From: Rhodospirillales bacterium
GTDB taxonomy: Bacteria; Pseudomonadota; Alphaproteobacteria; Rhodospirillales; Casp-alpha2
Assembly (NCBI GenBank): GCA_016187325.1
Contig: JACPJY010000289.1
Location: 1 to 5,654 of the forward strand
Length of the DNA: 5,654 nt
Reading direction: 5' to 3'
Part shown: positions 5,249 to 5,654 of the stretch, piece by piece
How positions within the stretch are numbered: position 1 is the stretch's first letter
Layout: each line of letters starts with the position of its first letter
Notes under the pieces: generated by a model
Seen by the model: only the letters and a program-made list of their open reading frames with translations
Told to the model about the DNA's origin: nothing
Databases searched by the model: none
Position numbers and translations under genes: made by a program

Positions 5249-5654
5249 ATGCGGAGCGGTCGCGGCGCGGTGGACAAGGACCGAACCCGAATCACCGAAA
5301 GCAACAAGCGGGAATCGGTGGCCCGGCGCCCCGGCTACCGGCTGAGTCCGATGCGCCAGGCGATCTTCGTCGGGCTCGCTCTGATTGGCATCGGCGCCGG
5401 ATATGGAATCGGCTACCTGACGAACAAACAATCGCCGCCGCCCCAGGAGCGCGCCCAACGTGTTGCCGACGGCACCGGCCCGGCTACCGCAAAAAATGGT
5501 CCGGCGCCGGACGCCGCGCCCGCCGCCACGCCAACTGTTTCGCCGAGCCGGCCGCTGCTCCCGGAAAACGGCAAGGCCGTCCAGGGATCGCCGGTGCGCG
5601 CCTACGAAGAAGCCCTACCGAAAAATGTCGTCGAACCGCACGTTTCGCCGCCGA
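5249..5654 (+). CDS. Membrane-anchored protein with Pro/Ala-rich linker, possibly a divergent polysaccharide deacetylase (N-terminal 135 residues; runs off the right edge)
   Basis: The frame opens at ATG 5249 and has no stop to the window end. Residues 1-37 are hydrophilic and basic, residues 38-57 (AIFVGLALIGIGAGYGIGYL) form a single membrane segment, and 58-117 are Pro/Ala/Gly-rich. This gives an N-in, periplasmic-out single-pass topology. The stretch AYEEALPKNVVEP at 118-130 recalls the region before the catalytic domain of alphaproteobacterial divergent polysaccharide deacetylases (YibQ-like, DUF610), which are thought to act on cell-wall or envelope polysaccharide. The domain itself is outside the window, so this call is tentative. 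A SPOR-domain or other linker-type envelope protein would look similar here. The start has a weak GGGG nine bases upstream. A GTG at 5270 and an ATG at 5351 are alternatives, but 5351 would leave only a few residues before the membrane segment. The gene is divergent from the response regulator across 242 bp, and the usual envC/ctpA neighbours of yibQ are not upstream. Confidence 0.7.
   Translation, partial: MRSGRGAVDKDRTRITESNKRESVARRPGYRLSPMRQAIFVGLALIGIGAGYGIGYLTNKQSPPPQERAQRVADGTGPATAKNGPAPDAAPAATPTVSPSRPLLPENGKAVQGSPVRAYEEALPKNVVEPHVSPP

Noticed and set aside
1..5654. CRISPR arrays, insertion sequences, tRNA or rRNA genes
   Set aside because: No regularly spaced repeats, transposase-like frames with terminal inverted repeats, or RNA gene signatures were seen on either strand.

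Overview
The window is GC-rich and densely coded, and the proteins look alphaproteobacterial (Rhodospirillales-like). The main cues are the YPWEKSYP entry of the acyl-CoA ligase, the FGPDRRR tail of the response regulator, and a 3-hydroxyacyl-CoA dehydrogenase with its dehydrogenase domain first. This assignment is family recall, not a search result. No mobile element, CRISPR array, rRNA or tRNA was seen.

Layout. Positions 1-4261 hold three genes on the minus strand, read right to left. They are a long-chain acyl-CoA synthetase (fadD, 4261-2489), a thiolase (fadA, 2439-1300) and a bifunctional 3-hydroxyacyl-CoA dehydrogenase/enoyl-CoA hydratase whose first 434 residues are present (1303 to beyond position 1). 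fadD and fadA are 49 bp apart. fadA and the dehydrogenase overlap by the four bases ATGA. This is a compact fatty-acid degradation operon: FadD activates fatty acids to acyl-CoA, the bifunctional enzyme hydrates and oxidises the enoyl chain, and the thiolase releases acetyl-CoA. The acyl-CoA dehydrogenase step is not encoded here.

Positions 4262-4514 are a 253-bp gap with a perfect TATAAT for the operon, a spaced GATCCCC/GGGGATC inverted repeat next to it, and a leader of about 145 nt. Positions 4515-5006 (minus) encode an orphan single-domain response regulator that keeps the phospho-acceptor Asp but has Glu-Lys where the Asp-Asp metal-binding pair is usual. Positions 5007-5248 form a divergent intergenic region with several inverted and direct repeats. 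From 5249 a plus-strand gene begins and runs off the window. Its visible 135 residues are a cytoplasmic head, one membrane anchor and a Pro/Ala-rich linker, resembling the start of a divergent polysaccharide deacetylase (YibQ-like).

Most of the window is ordinary metabolism. The items most worth a second look are the altered acidic pocket and near-duplicated tail of the response regulator, three abutting palindromes filling the fadD-fadA gap, and the repeat-rich divergent promoter region. I did not find a system that I can call new.
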